The notes under the pieces were generated by a model that worked only from the letters and a program-made list of their open reading frames with translations, made no database searches and was not told the origin of the DNA. The position numbers were made by a program, and so were the translations under genes. From Chimonanthus salicifolius (lineage: Eukaryota > Streptophyta > Magnoliopsida > Laurales > Calycanthaceae), in the NCBI GenBank assembly GCA_013350335.1, contig CM023533.1:30052869-30116868 (forward strand): 64,000 nucleotides of DNA. The letters are read 5' to 3'. Positions 1-46,300 of this stretch are shown here, one piece after another. The first letter of the stretch is position 1; every line of letters begins with the position of its first letter.

Positions 1-602
1 AGTTTTCAACCTATTTAAAAGATGGAGGGAATTGCAGGGTTTATTTTATAATTCAAAACTTGCACTTTTGTTTAATTTTCTTATTAGAAGTTGCACATTG
101 ATGTTGGAGCACAAAAATCATTGTTGGAGATTTTTGTTGTGGTTCCTTTTTCTTCTTTTTTTTTTTTCATAGGTGAGGGCCTCTCTCCTATGCATGTTAA
201 ATCATCCTTTGATAGGAACAAAACTGATCGGTTCAGAATTTTTTGCAGTGATCAAATGATCACCATCATCGAAGACATCTATTATACCTATTGGTGATTG
301 TCATCTATAATTGGTTTTGGTATATTGTTTTCCATGGGCCAACTGCCTAATTAACACCCACATGACATAAAGCTGCAACCTCTATGGTTGTAACAATGAA
401 AGCTTAGGCTCTTGTCTGTTATTCTAGTAATTCAGTAACTGCTTGTGATCATCCTATTCTCTTTTCTTTCCCCAGTTTCCATTGGTATTTCTGTCATCAC
501 ATACTTTTTCTATTAATTATATATGGATCTCAAACAATGGTGTATATTCTTGTACTATGGATTATTTTGATTTTGAATTGTTGAATGGGAATCTCTCATC
601 AG
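1..602 (+). other. Intron upstream of first visible Maf exon
   Basis: No exon recognised. The 3' splice site ends at 602 (TCTCATCAG). A SINE-A copy in reverse orientation occupies about 300-425. The remainder is T-rich intron-like sequence. Confidence 0.5.
300..425 (-). repeat. SINE-A copy (degenerate)
   Basis: Member of a dispersed family seen eight times in this window. On the - strand it reads ATTGTTACAACC, then GTGGGTGTTAATTAGGCAGT and GGCCCATGGAAAACAAT. The same ordered blocks recur at 1.95, 13.8, 13.95 and 28.1 kb. The 3' GAT-type tail is poorly kept here. Confidence 0.5.
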
Positions 603-3295
603 GCAGATGCAATCATCTCAAGGATTCAAATTACTGATTACAGGAATGATGCTGAACCAACACTCTTGATTACTGCTGACCAAGTATGCAACAATTCCTT
701 TTCCTTTTGCCCCCTTGATTATATCAGCTATATCTGAAGAACCTTGAAAGGATGAATAACTTAATGAAAACAGTTATTTAAAGGCAAAGAACTTTTAGTA
801 AAAAAAGAAGACGATTGCATGAGAAAAGAAGCAAGAGCCCCACTTCATTGTAGGGAACTATATATCTGATGCAATTTACCAACATGTCGACACTTAAGTT
901 TTTGTGGGGAATCTTATACAGAATTTAAGTAAAATTCTAAACATAAGTAGAGCCTAAATAACCCCTATTTTATTATGTTTCCAAAAATCCATTCACCTTT
1001 CCTATCACAGCATCTGTCACATGTTGATGATCAATCTGCCTGGGTCTGTTCAAAAAATAAGATTTCATAGCAAAATAATTTTTATAACCATTTTCAATGA
1101 AACCCTTTCTTTCATCTCTCTTTTCTCATGTGAAAGTAAACAAATATGCCTTAAGGAACTAAATATGTTTTTATGTGCATTAACACCATATAGTTTTACT
1201 TTGTTACTTTTATTTTATACATAAGATATGTCTTAAGGCTTCATTTTATCTTTGTGGAGGTGCACTTGGGATTATTGTGTCGTAATTCTAAGAACAATAC
1301 GTGCTGATTGATTAGATCAGTTCATCTATCATAATTCTTGCTCATCTGGTCTGTTCTTATTTGTATTTCAAATTCTTTAGTTTTTAAATTATTGTGTGAT
1401 CTAACATGGATGGACAGCTTTATTTGTTGCTTATAAATACTTGTTGCGTGAGGGCAACTGAACTTATGATGTTTATGCCTTGGTACTAAATTTGGAGGTG
1501 GTGGTCAATCAAGGGGTAATCCGGGAAAAGCCATCCAGCAAGGATGAAGCACGCCTATTCATCAAAGGTTTGTCTGTTCTGGACTTTTTTCTTCTGTCGA
1601 ACTGCTTTCAGATTAATGTGATGTTAAATGAGTGTAATATTTGCATGGTTTGTAGGATATTCCGGGGCCCATGCATCAACAGTGGGATCTGTACTTGTTA
1701 CAAACCTAAAGACAGGAACTAGAAGAGGAGCATGGGACAAAGCTGAGGTTCTCTATCAATTGCACCTGAAAACCAAAGTTCTATCAGATTTCACTCAGGA
1801 GTTGTGGCTCTGCTTCTAAATTTAAAACTTAAGCTGAGCAAAAGCAAAACTTTACCAATTTAATTGTGTAGTAGAGTATGGCTTCAGTGCTTCTGGTTAG
1901 GTCAAGCTGAGCTAACATCATTTTTTAGTCAGCATAATAAATAAACCTATCATCATAATTGGAGTCATTTATCCCATCTATCCGAGGTTGACACTCGTAT
2001 TGGTTTTTTCTTTAGTCTAAATGCCCATTTGACACTTATAGACTTCTAACCCACAATCTTCACGGCTGCAACAATAAACACTTACCACCATAGTCAATAA
2101 ATCTGCAGATATAATTCTTGAAATAGTGAGAAATTTAACCAGCCAAGCATTCTTTTGAACCCACAAACCTAAGGTGGAGGTGTCATGAGAAGTTCATTAG
2201 AACTTTTTGAAAATGAACAGATTCACAGCCTAATAAGTATATTGTTAAAAAAAAATCTGTTCTTTCAGTGCATGCATTAAACAGATCAAAGCATTGTTAT
2301 TTTTGTTTCTTTCACTTGACATGTTCATAGCAAATTTTATTCAAACATGTGTAAAATTCTTAGGACTGTTGCCTGTAATTCCTTCTTATTGCCTTCTCTA
2401 TATTAGGAAAAAACTGATTTCCAAACCATGTCCAATCACGAAACCTGCACACTGGTCCATTTGAGTTTTAGAGCTATCAAAACAAGAACCTCTTGCACAG
2501 TTGTAAAAGTTACGGTTGTAGGTTCAAGTCTTATGGTGTCAGATAAGTAGTTTGGCCATAGAAAAGAATTGCTAAATCCAAACACTAAGTGCCAATCCAA
2601 GATTAATGGGATAAATGGCTCCATTAATGATGATGATGATGACGATGATGCTGACAACAATGACGATAAGGGTGTTATTATTACCGGCAAATCATATTTA
2701 CGGATGCATATCATTAATGTAGAATTCAACTTAAATTTCAGATATGAATTTTAAATTAGGTAAACATTTTTAATGTTATAGAGCTTCTATGCTTTATGAC
2801 TTTCCATCTAGTAACACTTTCGTTGAGAGTTATGGATATTCAACTTAGGTTTTCTGCTAGATTCATTTTTTAGTCACTGTGGAGGAATTCTTGGTGACAC
2901 CTTGCAGATCTATTTCCATGACATACCAGATGAAGTCATTGAGGATTTGGTAAGTCTTCACACATGTATGTTCTGTCATTGTTCCACAAATATAAATATG
3001 GTCATGGTTCTCTGGTTTGTTGGTTCAGATTGAGGAAGGAGCTGTGCTGAATGTTGCAGGTGGCTTACTGGTCGAACATCCATTGACTTCACGCTTTGTT
3101 GAAGCAGTGGTCCGTTTTCTATCCTCATCCATTCTTGCATATGCATGTGATTCTATTAATGACTTGTGCTTATGGCTCTCAAGTTGTCTAGACTACGGCA
3201 TGCAATTTTTTTTGGCTTTGCAGGTTGGAACAATTGACAGTGTAATGGGACTTCCGAAGGCACTTGTGGAAAAACTCATTCAGGAGGCCCTTTAA
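603..3295 (+). CDS. Maf-like nucleotide pyrophosphatase, 3' part of gene
   Basis: Maf proteins are house-cleaning nucleoside-triphosphate pyrophosphatases that hydrolyse non-canonical or modified nucleotides to monophosphates. Six exons join in phase: 603-683, 1498-1567, 1656-1747, 2908-2949, 3029-3109, 3224-3295 (stop TAA 3293-3295), giving 145 residues. All introns are GT-AG. Family marks, in order: ITADQVVV (contains the catalytic Asp), REKPSSKDEARLFIKG, YSGAHASTVGS, GAVLNVAGGLLVEHPL and the C-terminal DSVMGLPKALVEKL. The substrate-binding start of the protein (the SSS...R loop, about 55 residues) is missing; I found no exon for it in 1-602, so it should lie upstream of the window. The intron at 1748-2907 carries two SINE copies. 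No coding lesion is seen. Family assignment is firm; the substrate of this paralogue cannot be read from sequence. Confidence 0.88.
1950..2100 (-). repeat. SINE-A copy
   Basis: In the Maf intron 1748-2907. On the - strand it carries the GTTGCAGCCGTGAAGATTGT block, the CAACCTCGGATAGATGGGAT block, then AAATGACTCC and a short ATGATG-type tail (1950-1958 on + reads catcataat). Same block order as the other SINE-A copies. Confidence 0.55.
2480..2665 (+). repeat. SINE-A copy with box B and (GAT)n tail
   Basis: Best-preserved 3' end of the family. A pol III box-B-like GGTTCAAGTCT lies at about 2520-2531. Then comes GCCAATCCAAGATTAATGGG, ATAAATGGCTCC and a (GAT)n tail (2628-2660). The tail type matches RTE-mobilised SINEs rather than poly(A) SINEs. 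Confidence 0.6.
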
Positions 3296-4835
3296 GCTTC
3301 AGATCATTCTACTTTGCTTAAACTGAATACTCCATTTTCTTAGAATGCCAATTTAAAGCATTGAAGTTGGTGGATTAGCCACAACTGACCCTGTAACACC
3401 ATCCCATGTTGTAAAACTTGGCTTTATAACTGATTGCCATTTATCAGTACAAAATAAAGATGACTCCTGCCCCATTGATTCACTTTTGTTTTCTTTAATA
3501 ATACATCATTCTTTGGATAGTGGTGTTCCCATTTTTGGTAGGACGCACTGCTTTGTTTTTTAATACACAAGACTCTATTTAACTGGTGAAAATCATGATG
3601 AATGGTTTCTTATGTAAAAAGTATTAGTGCTTCAGTTACTCCCGTTTTCTTTTGTATGTTAAAAAAAAAATGAATTCCAAGGGGAATGAATTGTGGGTGC
3701 TTCTATTGAGTTGTTTTAAGCCATTTGCTTTATTAGCCTTCAAAAAGTGATGAGTTTTGGGCTGAGGCCCAATATGTTTTCTTTAGAGTATAAGGAATAA
3801 AGATACACTATAAAACATAAATAATTTTTTTTATTTAAAGAAAAACCCTAACCATCATAGGATATGCGTTGCTATGACGACATTGAGCCCATTTCATGTG
3901 ATCTTACTGTGAGTTGCATGCCATTATCATTCCAATTGGAATGTAAAGTTGCAAGATAGGTATGATCAATGACTGTGTCCAATTTATTTGAAAAATCTCC
4001 AAAATACGTGGGTCATGAATCTGGTATAGATTTGATTAAATTTAGCAAAATATTTTCTTAAAATAAGTTACTCGTTTTTTGAGCTCTTTGGAGAACTCTG
4101 CTACTAGTTTCTCTTTTGCAGTGGAATATGGATCACTGAACAGTCAAGTGGAATTCCTCAGAGGCCCCCATCTCTTGACTCTGAGTCTGCATCTAAAATT
4201 CCATTTTCACTTCATTGATGTTCTGCAATGTCCAATGTCCAAGTATCCCATCAAAGAGACCTTTTTCATTTCATCTTTTGAAAGATGCAAATTGCCCATC
4301 AACTTTTATATTATCCTATTATTTTGGAACTCCAAACTTAAAAAGTGTACCTATTTTTGTAGGATTATCTCACTTGATCATTTAGAATAACATGGATCAG
4401 GTCATCGTCATTCACTTGGGTCAGAGAACACACTCTAGCACTAATGCACGTGCCTAAAGTCATTTATAACCATGAGGTCTGATACACTAAGTCAAGATGT
4501 AAATCTCTGACATATTTCCACGAATTGAATTGAATAGTTAAGACTAATCTTTGTGACAGATTTTTATGGTAGGTACAAATATAATATAATACAAGTACTA
4601 GAGACTTCTACTTTCCATTGCCCCAACACATACAGAAACCAGTCATACCGTGCCAAAAGTAACAAAATGCTTGCAGAGTTGGATCTCTGTTTTGTGAACT
4701 TCTTGTGCCCTTAAATGAATAAAGTTGCTGTTTTTTTTAAAAAAAAAAAAAATTGACACCATGAAGACAGTCAAAAAAATATTTTTCTGACTGACAAAAT
4801 TGATTCCTGTTGTATAGGAATGATAATAAAAGATA
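3296..4835. other. Tail-to-tail gap between Maf and NOL6 genes
   Basis: Contains the 3' UTR of the Maf gene and, on the other strand, the presumed 3' UTR of NOL6. An AATAAA at 4718-4723 is followed within about 20 bases by an A tract (4739-4752) on the + strand, which resembles the 3' end of a retroposed transcript. No ORF with family resemblance was seen. Confidence 0.4.
3453..3458 (+). terminator. Poly(A) signal of the Maf-like gene
   Basis: A canonical AATAAA lies 158 bases after the stop codon of the Maf-like gene, followed by T-rich sequence. Position fits a plant near-upstream element. No cleavage site can be proved from DNA. Confidence 0.5.
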
Positions 4836-39146
<34,311 letters not shown>

Positions 39147-40896
39147 ATTCTTAATGCTGGAAGCAGACCAGTACCGCAGCAGCTGCTATGGTTTTAGGGC
39201 AGAAAGAGGGAGAAAGATGGGGAAGGAGGCTACGTTGCTATGGTTTTAGGGGAGGGAGAAAGCGTTGCAAAGAGAAGGGTAAAGGAGGCTGTCAATACTC
39301 TTTGTACCGATTTCTGTCACATTTCCCATCTTATACTCGCACTTCCCTTCAGCAGAAGCCGAGGCCAATACAACCTCAAGTACCGTGGAAGTTCTCTCCT
39401 CATTACTGTATTTTTCTTTAACATCAATTTTTTAATAAAAAATAAATTTAATCGATATTTATTGAGATTTATGAAAACTTAAATTCATTTTCATTAAAAT
39501 TTTGAACATGTAAACTTTTAAATATTTTTCATAAAATTTAATATTTATATATTAATTTCAATTTAAATATTTTATATATTTTTAAGTAAAGCTCAATCAA
39601 ATCTAAAACTTCTTATACAACTCAATAATTTTTTTAATTGCTCTTCACAATTTAAGTTGGGATAACTTTCTAATTAATAGAAAAATAACATACTTTTAAT
39701 TATAAAAAAATATGGTATCTAGATGACTTTCATTTCTTATTATATAAACTATTTTTTTTACTTTAGATCATTGTGAGCTCACATCGAGGGTAAACATTCG
39801 CACACAGGTGAATCTTTTTATTTCATATGGAATATTTTTTTTTTTATCTCTTGCGGTTTACAATCTAAAAGTATCAGAAAAGTAGACATGGAAGGTCACT
39901 CATCACTTAATTTTACAATAAGTAGTCACGTGAAGAATCTTACTCATATATTGAGAGGTTGAATTTAGTTAGGTGAATAATTTGTTGTTTTTCAATTTCC
40001 AGTGAGATGGTTGTGTAGTATGTATAAAAATTCTTCTTGTCATTTTAAATTCAAATTATGGTGCTAACAATATCTTGTCAATCTCCTATGAATTATACAA
40101 GCATCTTCTAATTATTTAAGTAGGTGAGGGAGTAATACATCAAGTGGCATAATTGGTAGGGTTGTTGCTCGGCTCCAAAACATAATGAAGGATAGTTGGA
40201 TAAATAAATATAGATTGTCGAATCTTCACTTCAAAGAGTTGAGATTTTATTTGTGCATGGAAGATAGGCTTCCTCTTCAAAACTTGTAATGAAAGATTCA
40301 TACTAGAGTGGCAATTTCTGACCTGAACCACCAATTTGACATGGATCTAAGTCAGAAAACAGAGTTGAGATGAATCAATTTAACCTGTTTAATAAATGAG
40401 GGTGTTTGGATTTAAGTTCAAAATAAAATGGTCATTGATGCAAACCAGTATCCAATAAAAGGGTGTTTGGATTTCCACTCTACATAATGCCTACTACCTT
40501 ATGCATTGACAACATTTCATAATCTGTAAAACTTTTTAAGTATATCTGAATGATGATTACTTTCAAAATTGATCCCAAAGCTGGAATGGGTTCAGTCACA
40601 TTAGAAGGTGATTGTCCAAACCATTTTTTTCCAGTATTCATTATTTTGAGAGCATCTGGCATCTGGGTAGTAGTCTGGGAGAAAAACTATTCTAATCTGT
40701 ATATGTTATTTTATATAGTTAGAGTAAGTTGGTTCTTGACCACTATTACTTGGTGGATCCATACACCAACATATTTAAGACATCTGAGAACTTAATCATT
40801 AAATGTTTAGGCATGGAAGGTTAGTTGTGTTCAGTAACTCCTTTTTGATCAATATATTTTATATTAAAAAAAATAAAAGAGGTGTTTGCCACAGAA
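39147..40896. other. Divergent intergenic gap NOL6 / methylesterase fragment
   Basis: Holds the NOL6 promoter (reading leftwards from about 39200) and whatever drove the methylesterase. No sharp TATA box stands out for NOL6, common for housekeeping genes. 39420-39780 is very AT-rich. No repeat family recognised. Confidence 0.4.
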
Positions 40897-41427
40897 ATGT
40901 TTCTGAAGAGAAGAGCAAGAAGAGGAGGAAGAAGAGACAAACATTTCATCCCCATCCATGGCCTTTGCCATGGGGCATGGATATGGTACAAACTGATTAG
41001 ATTACTTAGATCGGAGGGCCACCGAGTCACGGCGGTGGATTTGGCAGCGAGTGGAGTCAATCAGACACCGCTCAGCGACATACACTCCATTGTAGAATAT
41101 GTGGCGCCGTTGTTCGATGTGTTGGGGTCACTTCCTGTTGGCGAGATGGTAGTCGTTGTTGCCCACAGTGAAGGATGGTACGCCCTCTCTCTAGCAATGC
41201 AGAGATTTCATAGTAAAATCTGTGCGGCAGTGTTTGTCACTGCTATGATGCCGATAACATTTCCCTGTCTTCTTCCTCCCCTTCTTCCTCCTCTTCTTCC
41301 TCTTCTAGTCGGTTACTTGCTGCTACTTCTTCATCCTCTTCCTCTTCTTCCTCTTCTTCATCCTCTTCCTCTTCTTCCTCTTTGTTACTTTCGACGACTT
41401 CTTCTACAGGGAAAAAAGAAAATGTAA
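40897..41427 (+). pseudogene. Methylesterase (MES, alpha/beta hydrolase) fragment
   Basis: MES enzymes of plants demethylate methyl salicylate, methyl jasmonate or methyl-IAA. Residues 16-125 follow the family: FIPIHGLCHGAWIWYK (oxyanion region), GHRVTAVDLAASGVNQT, VEYVAPLFDVLGSLPVGE, then the nucleophile elbow, here VVAHSEGWYAL instead of the usual VGHSLGG, and ICAAVFVTAMMP. After that the expected MPDT... continuation is replaced by an about 110-base CTT/CCT-rich tract read as Leu/Pro, ending at 41427. The catalytic Asp and His regions are absent. Start ATG at 40897 follows a basic, non-family N-terminus. Most likely a truncated gene; a first exon whose partners were lost is the alternative. 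Confidence 0.75.
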
Positions 41428-41482
41428 TTTATTTATAAACAATAAGATAATTTATGCAGTATTCAGACTTCTTGGAACTTCC

Positions 41483-43216
41483 TCATCTTATGAAGCTACA
41501 AAATTCATTCAGTATGATGGTCTGTAAGTTTTTGCTCTCATCACCTTCAATTAACACCTGCAAACCAAAACCAATTCAATCAATTGACAACCATATCTAT
41601 AGGCTTTTGAAGATATAAAAGCTAGCTAGAAGATCTTGAAAAGATCTAGTCATTTGGAAGTAGATTGGAAAATAGATAATCGTTACCACTGATATGTCAG
41701 GGAAGTTGGAAAGAACGTCTGTCGGATCGACAGTGTCAGTGCACCGACAGGCAATCCAGCCCCTCACTTGAGCCTGTTTTTCCTCATCCTTCTAAGGGTC
41801 TTGAGTTTCATCTGTAAAGAAGCACCATGTCGAAATGAAATGAGAAACTGAGGTGTCTATTTGATAAAATGCTGGCCTGGGAGAAGACATGTGATGGAAC
41901 ATAAAATGAAAGAATGAAGGGCCAATCGAGCACAATTACGTCCTGACCAGCACCTTACTCTATTTGGGCATCACGGGAAAACCAAGTAAAATCAGAGGAA
42001 ATTGGAGAAAAAAGGAAAAGAAAACAAGGAAAACGGAGGAAAAGAAGTAAAATCGGATAAGAGAGGAAAAACTGGCGGAAAAGAAAGATGGGAGAGGAGA
42101 GAAAAACGGGTTGGAGGATGAGGGAGAAGAAAAAGAAGATACCTAGTTCGGTCGGACGCCAACGGTGATTCCGAGATGCCGGTCGTCTAAGCAAAGAGAG
42201 AAGAGAAGGGTCAGAGAACGAGAGAGGGAGGGGATCTGAGAGAGAGAAAGAGGGAGGTCTGAGAAGGGAAGGGAAGGAGGCAGCAGCAAGGGTGCCACGG
42301 CACTGCAGCTGCGTGCTACAGTGCACAGCGCAAAGAAGGGAATGATAAGGGGTCTAGGGTTTAGGGTTTCTTTCTTTTTTTTTTATATATTTTTTTTAAA
42401 TTATTATAATTAAAATTTTAATTAAATATTACATATAGTAATATGTTAAATACTAAGAAGGCTCCATTTAGAATTTTTGTGTTAGAACTCAACTTGTGTG
42501 GAGTCGGCCCTCCTGCTGACAGGGATCACGAGGAATAAAGAGCGAGTCACCATATTGTCTACAAATCAACTGAAAAGTATATAAAACGAGTTTGGACACA
42601 AATTTAAGCAATCTCAAGCATTTAAACCACAAACAGAAAGCTTCGGTTGGAAATAGATTCTCAAAGAATTTTAAGATCAATCGATTTGATCTAAAGTAGG
42701 ATTGAAGACAAATAAGTTTCAAATGCGATCACATTTCAGAGGCAGGGACGAGTTCAACCGGAGTAATTTCAGATCTGACTGAGATCTCAAAGAAATCAAA
42801 GAGCTCGTCACCAGATATTCACAATCAGCTACAACTCAATGAAGAGATCGAAATACACGCCATAGAACATGTATTGGATATGAATTTCAAGAAATCTCAA
42901 GCGCTTAAACCATAGAAACCTCCGATTGGTATGAGAGTTCAAAAAATCCACCTTATCGTTATAGATCTAAGCAGGTCAGAGGGAAATCGGTGCGGAAAGC
43001 AATCTAATCCATGTTTTAAACTGAATCGGTAATTTTCGAAGCAGAAGAAGGCAAATCGAAGAAATGCGTTACCAGGAGAAGAGAATTTTGCTCTGTGATT
43101 TCAGATTCCTTTAATCTCTGAGCCACAACCTGAGAAGATAAGAAAATGGAGAAAACGTCAGAAGAAAGAAGAGAGACGAAGATGTAGATTGAAGAATGCT
43201 TCTCTGTTTTTACCAT
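41483..43216 (-). pseudogene. ASY1-like meiotic HORMA gene remnant
   Basis: ASY1 (Hop1 family) is a meiotic chromosome-axis protein needed for crossover formation. Three pieces match it in order. The ATG at 43216-43214 is followed at once by an 84-bp GT-AG intron. Exon 43129-43073 reads VVAQRLKESEITEQNSLLL, the ASY1 N-terminus (plant ASY1: MVMAQKLKEAEITEQDSLLL). Exon 41811-41687 contains EEKQAQVRGW...DVLSNFPDISV, matching the ARVKDWINSR...TDVLANFPDISI region. The next exon starts VLIE at 41557 and then diverges to a stop at 41483. The HORMA core exons are missing between 43073 and 41811 (only 1.3 kb), and exon 41811-41687 has an in-frame TAG (41794-41792) at a family-aligned position (ETQDP-stop-KDEEKQ). 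A deleted, nonsense-carrying pseudogene. Confidence 0.72.
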
Positions 43217-43312
43217 TTTCAGAATGTGTGTGTGTGAGAGAGAGAGAGAGGACTAAAATCTGAAATAAGAAGAAGAGAGCTTCTGTCTGTGAAAGACGAA
43301 GCGGGAGACGGT

Positions 43313-43320
43313 TATTTATA
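43313..43320 (-). promoter_or_regulatory. TATA box upstream of the ASY1-like remnant
   Basis: TATAAATA on the - strand, 97 bases before the ATG at 43216. The space between is a CT/GT-rich leader including a small microsatellite (43227-43250). The promoter seems kept although the gene body is broken. Confidence 0.5.
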
Positions 43321-46300
43321 GGCAGATTTTTAAAAGGGAGCGGAACCCCGCGAAAGCAAGCGGTACTCATTGTGGGGCCAACGGGTCAACGGCCGCTGAG
43401 AGGAAAATCAGATAGTTCGTTATGATGACAGCTGGCTCATTAGTGGGCCCACTGCATTAACAATATGAAAAATTAATAATAAGTTTGCCAATTAATCTAA
43501 GAATTAGTTCTATCAAGTAAATTTGTCTTTGATGATTTGATTAGTTGAACACCTCACGAAGGGATCTACAGTTTTGACCTGTTTATATTATCAGTTTGAA
43601 CTTTGAAGTGCTTCACACTCCATTTTTACCATTATCTCATACATAAAATGAAACTTATTCAGGGTAATCATTCTGAAATTTTAGATCCTCAGGTGTTTAA
43701 GCACTATATAATTTATAGTATCATCAATAATAGTACGACACTTAAAACATCATTATAAAGCAATTCAACAACTACAATGACGATAAAACTCTTGAATTTG
43801 TACACATTACATTTATTAATTAAAGGCACTACAAATTAATAGGAGAAAACCAGGCTTCCGCTATTTCTGAAGTCCAAAGACATATTAATAGGAGAAGAAG
43901 AAGGCAATGTTTCTGTAGGATAGAGTCCGGGCGGGGACAGATTGATCTTTGTTTTTCGTCAGAGCTTTAAGTCGGTAAGGCAAGGCAAGTAAAGAGTGAG
44001 ATAGAGAAGCAGCGTTGAAGAGATGGAGAAGTCACTGATGTTAAGACTCTCGATGATGGCATTGCTCTTCTTCTGCAGCGATTCTCTCAAGAACGCGACT
44101 CTCACTTGTGCAGGCGGAAGACTTTAGATATAAAGAAAATCAACTATTTGGGATTTTGGAGTTTTTTTTTTTTTATGAGAAACGCTCCTCCCTCTGCCGA
44201 AAGATTGACAATCGGCAGGGGGAGAGAAGAAGGACGATAGCCATTTATCTCTTTCGGCCGAAATCAAACGCGAAAAAAAACTATGGATCGATATTTGGCT
44301 CTGAATAATAAAATGTTCGGGGTCTCTTAATAAAAAAAAGAGTTCAATTTCATTTATTTATAATTAAATCTAATACATCTGGATAAAAAAAATTCAAAAT
44401 AGAGATAAAAGATAAAATTAAATTAAATTTAAAATCTAAATTTAAATCTAGATCTGGATAGATTCTATCACCAACCATTTGAGTCGGGTTAAATAAGGGC
44501 AAGAGTCAACTTGTATAATTAAGTAGATAATTTGGTAGTTGTCGGTATGGCCATGATTGGTGGTTTCATGGGATTGGGTCGGCCTCGAGTCTTGGTAAAA
44601 AAATCCTAAAAAAAAAAGTATATAATTTGGTATATATACATGGTGTTCATATGCTTCAAGCAAAAAAAATTCATAAAAACAACTTTTTACCATTAAAATA
44701 TAACCATCGTAAAAATTTAATTCCAAAAAATTATCAAATAATGATATAAAAAATAAAGTATGTTTATATCTTACTACTATTGAATTATAAGTAAACTTGG
44801 CAAAATTTGACTCAATGTTACTAGTCAAATCGAACTCGAACATTTTAAATGGGATAAGAATTTAAATTTTTGTGACTCAAATACAAAATAGTTCTAAACC
44901 AACTAATCCATTTAATAAACAAGTAATAGATTGAGAATTATTGATCCAAACTCGAAACTGACCCAACCCATTGTCAAGTCTAGTTATTTTGACCCAACCT
45001 AATTAATTTAAACGGGTATGAACTTGACATTTTGCAATATACCAAGTCCAAGGGAGAGTTTTTGTATTCATATTCACTGAAATACTGGTGTGCGCGATTC
45101 TCATGCCTTATTTACAAAACTAAAACGTGTTCCTGCATTTCTTTAGGTCCGGATTGATACAAACTGCGCCATTTTTGTTATCGTTATCCGTGGCTCGACT
45201 ACATTTGGTCATCTTAAGTGAATCCCTTTCCTTTCCTTTTTAATGTGTTGGTCTTTTTGAAAGGTTTGGAATCCAAACTTTGGGACTACCTAAGGGTGTC
45301 GAGTTTTTTTATACTTAGCCAGAGGGAAACATGAGACATGGACTCTCCTAAACCTCTCGGGAGAACACCTCACACTCACACAGGATATCCCCAGTTTATA
45401 TCGTTCGGACTCAAATCGGCGACCTCTTACTTCTTAAAACGAGAAGTAACTAGTTTAGCTACCCTATTGTTAGGGACTCAAACTGGCGACCTCTGACTTC
45501 TTAAAGCGAGAAGTAACTAGTTTAGATATCCAATGGTGGATAGAGTGTAAGTTATTTGCTACCCTTTTTTTCCCTTTTTTTCATATTTTAAAGTTTGCTT
45601 TAAGCACTGTTTTCTTGTTGTTACTATTATTAAGGTTTCTCTCTACTTGAGTTACTTCTTATTTTCTTAAGGATGGTAAAAGCCAAATGGTATTTTTTTT
45701 TTATCAGTTTTGTTTCCATTTGAAAAATAATACTCTGTGATGGGTCAGGCCCGTATCTTTTATAAATGCTTACAATTTGTTTCAAGTTAATAAGAAAAAA
45801 AAGGTAAATTCAGAGGTAAAAATATCAGTTCAGCCAGTATGTAAATATCTGTGATATATCAATCGCCGATATTGTTCTCTTATTCTGATTTTTATTTTTA
45901 ATTTTTTATTTTTTTCAAAAAATTCTAGAAAAACTACAGAAAATTAAGAAAATTATGGGCTCCATGGATATATAACATTTTCATTAAATATCGATCATTA
46001 TTTTTAAGTTACGAACTCGAAAATTTCAAATATTTTAAAAAAGTGATAAAAAACTTACAAAAAATTGTATAAAAAAATTTAAGTGATCATTAAATGAATC
46101 TTGTGGCTGGAAAAAATCGTTCACCATTTTTTACTAATTACTTAATTTCGCAATATCGTAACTTCAAAAATATATTAGAAGATGTAAATGCCCAATATTT
46201 TATGAAAAAAATTACATATTCTTTTTTGAATGATTAATATGTTAAAAAAGAGAAAGGCACCAGAGGTGCAAATACAAAAGAAGGGGAGAAATTACATATT

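Noticed and set aside
1..602. Missing N-terminal exon of the Maf-like gene
   Set aside because: Searched for the SSS..R and DIDE.IR segments by eye in all frames; not found, so the exon is taken to lie upstream.
41955..42326. 123-codon - strand frame rich in Ser/Phe/Leu/Pro
   Set aside because: CT-rich low-complexity sequence; no family motif, no splice continuity with the ASY1 pieces.
44023..44127. 34-codon frame beginning with a hydrophobic, signal-like stretch
   Set aside because: Too short, no following exon or promoter support found.
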